From NCBI GenBank assembly GCA_012862575.1, contig BLSF01000092.1, positions 1 through 64,000 on the forward strand: 64,000 nucleotides of DNA, given 5' to 3'. The notes beneath the pieces were generated by a model. It had not been told where the DNA came from. It ran no database searches and was given only the letters and a program-made list of their open reading frames with translations. This document shows, in pieces, positions 61,501-64,000 of the stretch. Numbering within the stretch: position 1 is the first letter of the stretch; each line of letters begins with the position of its first letter. A program made the translations under genes and the position numbers. This DNA is from Parietichytrium sp. I65-24A. Lineage: Eukaryota > Sar > Bigyra > Thraustochytrida > Thraustochytriidae.

Positions 61501-61890
61501 ATAGGCCCAGTTCAACGTAACGACCTCATCCAAATTCTGCTCGCCTGGCTCAGCTTCTCCGCTCTCGGAGATTGTTGCTGCTTGCTGGTCCTCATCCACA
61601 ACTTCAAATGGATCGATGCTATTTGCATCGCCCCGTCTCCAAGTCTTCAAACCGTCGGACACCACAAGCTTCTCGGTCCCAGGAAACACGAATCGAAATT
61701 TAAGCCCATCTTTCCCAGCCTCATCTCCATCTCCCGCGTCGACGATTTCCCGCAGAGCCACTCGAACGCTGATCATAACTGCAAGTTTGACCTGCTTGAA
61801 GTCTCCAGCAGCTTCACCTTGTGACGCCTCATCTTGCCCTTCCATCTGCTCTGGAGGCTGGTGGGCCTCGTCACTTGTCTTTGGCGCCAT
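58552..61890 (-). CDS. CFAP92/KIAA1257-like flagellar protein (tentative)
   Basis: 1112 residues from the ATG at 61890 (MAPKTSDEAHQPPEQM); the frame is open upstream to 62100 with other possible starts. The first third has C2-like beta-rich blocks (VKLAVMISVRVALREIV, ITSVKALPGTIVEHGNPK). A VTVTLHDRDVRLVTTT segment (about residue 330) and a Lys-rich low-complexity insert follow. The central part (about 480-800) includes LDILTGFQVLDDEFRIIVVEG and DVDLKVIRLRDPLRYIMLSP. The last 250 residues are charged and helical. This arrangement resembles the DUF4550-containing CFAP92/KIAA1257 family of cilia-associated proteins; I assign it from pattern memory, so orthology is tentative. It faces the MRS2-EF gene tail-to-tail, 210 nt apart. 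Confidence 0.7.
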   Translation of the reverse strand: MAPKTSDEAHQPPEQMEGQDEASQGEAAGDFKQVKLAVMISVRVALREIVDAGDGDEAGKDGLKFRFVFPGTEKLVVSDGLKTWRRGDANSIDPFEVVDEDQQAATISESGEAEPGEQNLDEVVTLNWAYPFDVCVDAAWANRLNDDSTLVISACNSKEEWIGAFSMDASPLLDGELQLSGQWGQFGDSNHLVAPPNFCTDMIDAVRISVVAESAILSEQLTSLLNPLTLEITSVKALPGTIVEHGNPKMESCIQDKETGLRDPFLLVKRYCEPIYARMTIFKSAIPQERLIRSVGYQQGAKHVHMRLKTTILVGSLSRDKFAEQLESEPVTVTLHDRDVRLVTTTNAVKALVEEMSGKYADVASQESLLSARKEATNSAKQKDKKAPAQKDKDALEATSSEPAAPELQKIIADLDREAWTKYSHIIESDSEQQACGVATFALDELWSSSKELANRLRKDLHGIGQTPFGKSNKAASVSLRATVAPRKRKIPVGGEVERAELDLSEVEYLVRQPGRYFEADTQVRLSASISVPLHHHHLSIESQNARLCLEDTNTVPSSAIVTRATRTLGVRAPLFERVVVLMEYRNRDMMTLLRKTYNEINQQAVPHVESLRSYQLREDERQSANNGELDILTGFQVLDDEFRIIVVEGVGDGSITRFLNSLPRIRNTDQVRVISNSQVRYVNRLYASFDVDLKVIRLRDPLRYIMLSPDIYDSFKVEETCRQALLLLTALRSVTRSKRLSRTQSFPTVEMLSKLESKYGESVSIEDLDGVPAAARRRSVKLSQRPSHETSPIPASSNQIEDSRCNVEEKDGGFANSRLKGPTVSCNPEFERAIANRTTRDFLAESRVEQAKVRKEFEERMERRRDADEELVRQFGGPNGEIFTYSGQKLNFVEKSQEALRKKLSKHKNATYTYSKDFQSLGFSLVNEDQVARDEAQRARDQFITKRGFVYPVARSLEEDRRRGLEVSEARSEELKVPWEEKREFRTKSESNFDCMPTNDYEVFGGYNQDGTKNPDFFQSVHMGGDGVEQERKLAVAREKQAWKDKVVVDNTSFVSHHGIHDLKPSQLDKIQDILDGPVHKKGIRVVRKAKLPSGKKVPWDVPPVSIFSSD

Positions 61891-62780
61891 TTCTCTCCAA
61901 GCACGCCCTTGATACTCTGCTTCAAGCGTCTGCCAAGAAGCCAGCGCTCGCCAATCTCGGCCACTCTTCGTCCGCTGCTTCAAAACTTGTGCGCGAACGA
62001 AAGCAAAGTCAAAAGCCACTTTCTTTGCTCTTCTTATTCTCGCGCTAGAATAGGTATAACATGGGACCATTAAATTTATCCATAATACCTCTTGCAACAA
62101 AATTTCTCAAAAAATTTTCGGAACCCCTAACTGGCACACTATATGTAAACGTTAGTGCCGTGCCTCCGAAAAAGAAATTGTTTACGAAGGTACAGTAGCG
62201 AGCCATTAGAACTACCCAACGGATCAAAATGAAATTGGTAGAGCGATGGTTAAGAATACTTGTACGAGTCTCAGTGAACTTGTGAAACAAAAAACGCACA
62301 AATGAAGATAGAGGTATTCGATATTCGATATGCATATTCGAGCACGTGGCAACAGATCTTCATTGACACAAAGAGAAGGAAAGAGTCCCGTGCTTGACAG
62401 TGAATCGAGTATTCGTCTTCTCTGTCGTCTGGGCGACTCGATGCTCACCATGAAAAAGGTTTTGTTCACTTCAAAGTAGTTCTTGCATTCCACGCACACC
62501 GCTGTTCCTTCACTCGACCGTGTACTTTGGAGCCGCGCAGCGTTGAAATCGGTGTGTACCTTGAGACCTTGGCTCCCTTGGCTGTGAGCTTACTGGCAAG
62601 AAAGTCGGACTAGTTTACAACTCAACGGCAAAGTGTAAGGCTCTAGTCGAACGCAAAACAATTATTGGTGCTGGTACAATTGAGTTGGCACAAGCTCCTT
62701 ACTCATTGAAACACAGATTTGGCGGGCAGACGCTTCAGCAGAAGGAGGGATCGCGCGCGCTGCCGGGCACAGAAGCAAAC
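61891..62780. other. Divergent intergenic region, nothing recognised
   Basis: Upstream region shared by the CFAP92-like gene and the truncated plus-strand gene. The plus frame is open for about 25 codons before the ATG at 62781, so an upstream exon ending in an AAACACAG acceptor cannot be excluded. Confidence 0.35.
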
Positions 62781-64000
62781 ATGTATGTAACGAGACGTCA
62801 GCGAAGGCTTTCGCAGGATGCTCGCGTGGTGGAGAATAGACTCATGAAGATGGTGGAGCCCACTGGTGGCTACGAGATGGAGGAGAAGGAGGATGGTGGC
62901 GACTTGGCGCTCAGCCTGGACGAGCTCTCGACTCTCTTCGAGAAGAGAAACACCGACCCACGGGTGAGCCAAAAAACGACCGAGCTCGTGCAACAGATCT
63001 CTTCAGAAATCACCAGGATACTTGACTACGAGACAATGAGCAGTCAGTCTGGGAAGGTGAGCACCATCGCAGACCAAGCTTGCAAAGGCCAAGAGGTATT
63101 TCAGGCCGCGAATTCACCGAAGGCAGAGCAGGCTCATCCTCCCGCACCACCATCGCGGCAAGCGTCGGCTCCTATCCAGCTCGAAGAGGGCCAACTGGAA
63201 GAAGATCTCGAGTCGCTGTTTAGCTATCTGAGTGATGAGGCTGGCGAATATTGCTCCCAAGAGTCTTTGGTGTCTTCGTTGGAAACGAAGAGCGCGCTGA
63301 CTCCGTATGATATTTGGAAGCAATCGAGAAATAGAGGAGCGAATAGCGGCAAGAGCCCCAAGAAACTCAATGAGCGTGAATGGGCAAATGTAGTCGAACG
63401 ACTGACAAAATATCAAAGAGATAAGGAGGAGGCCATTATGCGAGTGCAATTCAATGTCCTCAGCGAGCAGCTCGCTTCCGCAAGATTTCAACCCGCGATC
63501 AACGAAAAGTCTCGCAAGATTGCGCGGGTGAAGCCCCTTCGTGAGCGATTGAACAGTATTATAGAAGAACGCGCGAAGAAGGTCGAGCTGGAAAGGCAGA
63601 GGCTAGCAGAGGAAGAGGTTGCTTCTTTCACTGGGGTTCCGCAAACGAACAAGACGAAGCGCTGGAAGGGAATTGTTTCTAAAAAATATTTGAATGCCAA
63701 CAAAGAGCACCTGAAGGAGAGCGATGCAGAACTAACGTTTTCGCCAAAAGTGAACAAAGTTTCTGCCCGACTCGCTCAAAAGGCTTCGCTCGAGGGAACG
63801 CGCATTTCAATAACAAATCCCACTCAAAAATCAACCAAGCGTCCAACCGCTGTGGAGCAACCCACGTTTCACCCAAAGATAAACCATCGATCGAGGAAAC
63901 TTAATCGTCCTGGAGACGAGCCAATACATGAGCGGTTATACCGATCGAATTCTGCGGGAGCGTTTGATTGTAAAGGCATCGGTGCGCCTCAAGCGTCTGT
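62781..64000 (+). CDS. Flagellar-style protein with TFxPKIN motifs, 3' end cut by window edge
   Basis: Continuous frame from ATG 62781 to the window end: 406 full codons plus two bases, no stop. The protein is charged and helical, without membrane segments. Near the end are two repeats of a motif common in protist axonemal proteins: LTFSPKVNKVSARLA (about 322) and PTFHPKINHRSRKL (about 364) followed by HERLYR. Middle segments (ALTPYDIWKQSRNRG, EWANVVERL) have no recognised domain. An extended tandem of these motifs probably continues beyond the window. Location in or near the flagellum is inferred from the motif style and the neighbouring CFAP92-like gene. Confidence 0.75.
   Translation, partial: MYVTRRQRRLSQDARVVENRLMKMVEPTGGYEMEEKEDGGDLALSLDELSTLFEKRNTDPRVSQKTTELVQQISSEITRILDYETMSSQSGKVSTIADQACKGQEVFQAANSPKAEQAHPPAPPSRQASAPIQLEEGQLEEDLESLFSYLSDEAGEYCSQESLVSSLETKSALTPYDIWKQSRNRGANSGKSPKKLNEREWANVVERLTKYQRDKEEAIMRVQFNVLSEQLASARFQPAINEKSRKIARVKPLRERLNSIIEERAKKVELERQRLAEEEVASFTGVPQTNKTKRWKGIVSKKYLNANKEHLKESDAELTFSPKVNKVSARLAQKASLEGTRISITNPTQKSTKRPTAVEQPTFHPKINHRSRKLNRPGDEPIHERLYRSNSAGAFDCKGIGAPQAS

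Overview
This window is nuclear DNA from a eukaryotic, probably flagellated or flagellate-forming microbe, not a prokaryote. Several genes are interrupted by short introns of about 85-140 nt with GTAAGT or GTGAGT donors, YAG-type acceptors and CTAAC/CTGAC-like branch sites. The protein set is eukaryotic: the SUMO E2 UBC9, RRP12, a PARP1-type polymerase, a VHS-GAT adaptor, IQ, WW and EF-hand proteins, and an axonemal-type protein. The low intron density, the gene spacing, the C2H2 zinc-finger locus and the mix of flagellar and heterotroph genes fit a stramenopile such as a thraustochytrid (Labyrinthulomycetes). That placement is inference from gene style only. I see no rRNA, tRNA, CRISPR array, intact transposon or virus.

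Layout. 1-1.5 kb: two oppositely oriented copies of a C2H2 zinc-finger gene, one cut by the window edge and the other by an assembly N. 2.3-8.7 kb: three unrecognised minus-strand genes, including a probable mitochondrial protein and a small four-exon membrane protein. 9.1-15.2 kb: UBC9, a two-finger ZC2HC protein, an ABHD11-like mitochondrial hydrolase and an IQ-motif protein. 16.3-19.0 kb: a tandem pair of paralogous membrane proteins, one carrying a single-base frameshift. 20.2-28.2 kb: VHS-GAT adaptor, RRP12 and an ADGF-type adenosine deaminase. 31.2-37.5 kb: a UBM/SHOCT protein, protoporphyrinogen oxidase and an AzgA-type purine permease. 37.5-44.8 kb: a 7.3-kb gene-poor stretch with heptamer microsatellites and one possible small secreted-peptide ORF. 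44.8-52.5 kb: glutamate 5-kinase, a myristoylatable EF-hand/WW protein, a coiled-coil ORF and PARP. 53.3-64 kb: a polytopic membrane protein, a four-exon MRS2/CorA-type Mg2+ channel fused to a C-terminal EF-hand, a long CFAP92-like flagellar protein and a 3'-truncated flagellar-style ORF.

Genes alternate in strand and each is an independent transcription unit; there are no operons. Metabolic genes present are purine salvage (deaminase and permease about 8 kb apart), haem synthesis and proline synthesis. The strongest candidate for something undescribed is the MRS2-type channel at 56420-58341: its pore signature reads GAN instead of GMN and a spliced 3' exon adds a canonical Ca2+-binding loop. 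Start codons were chosen as the first in-frame ATG; longer frames that begin at TTG or GTG were trimmed.
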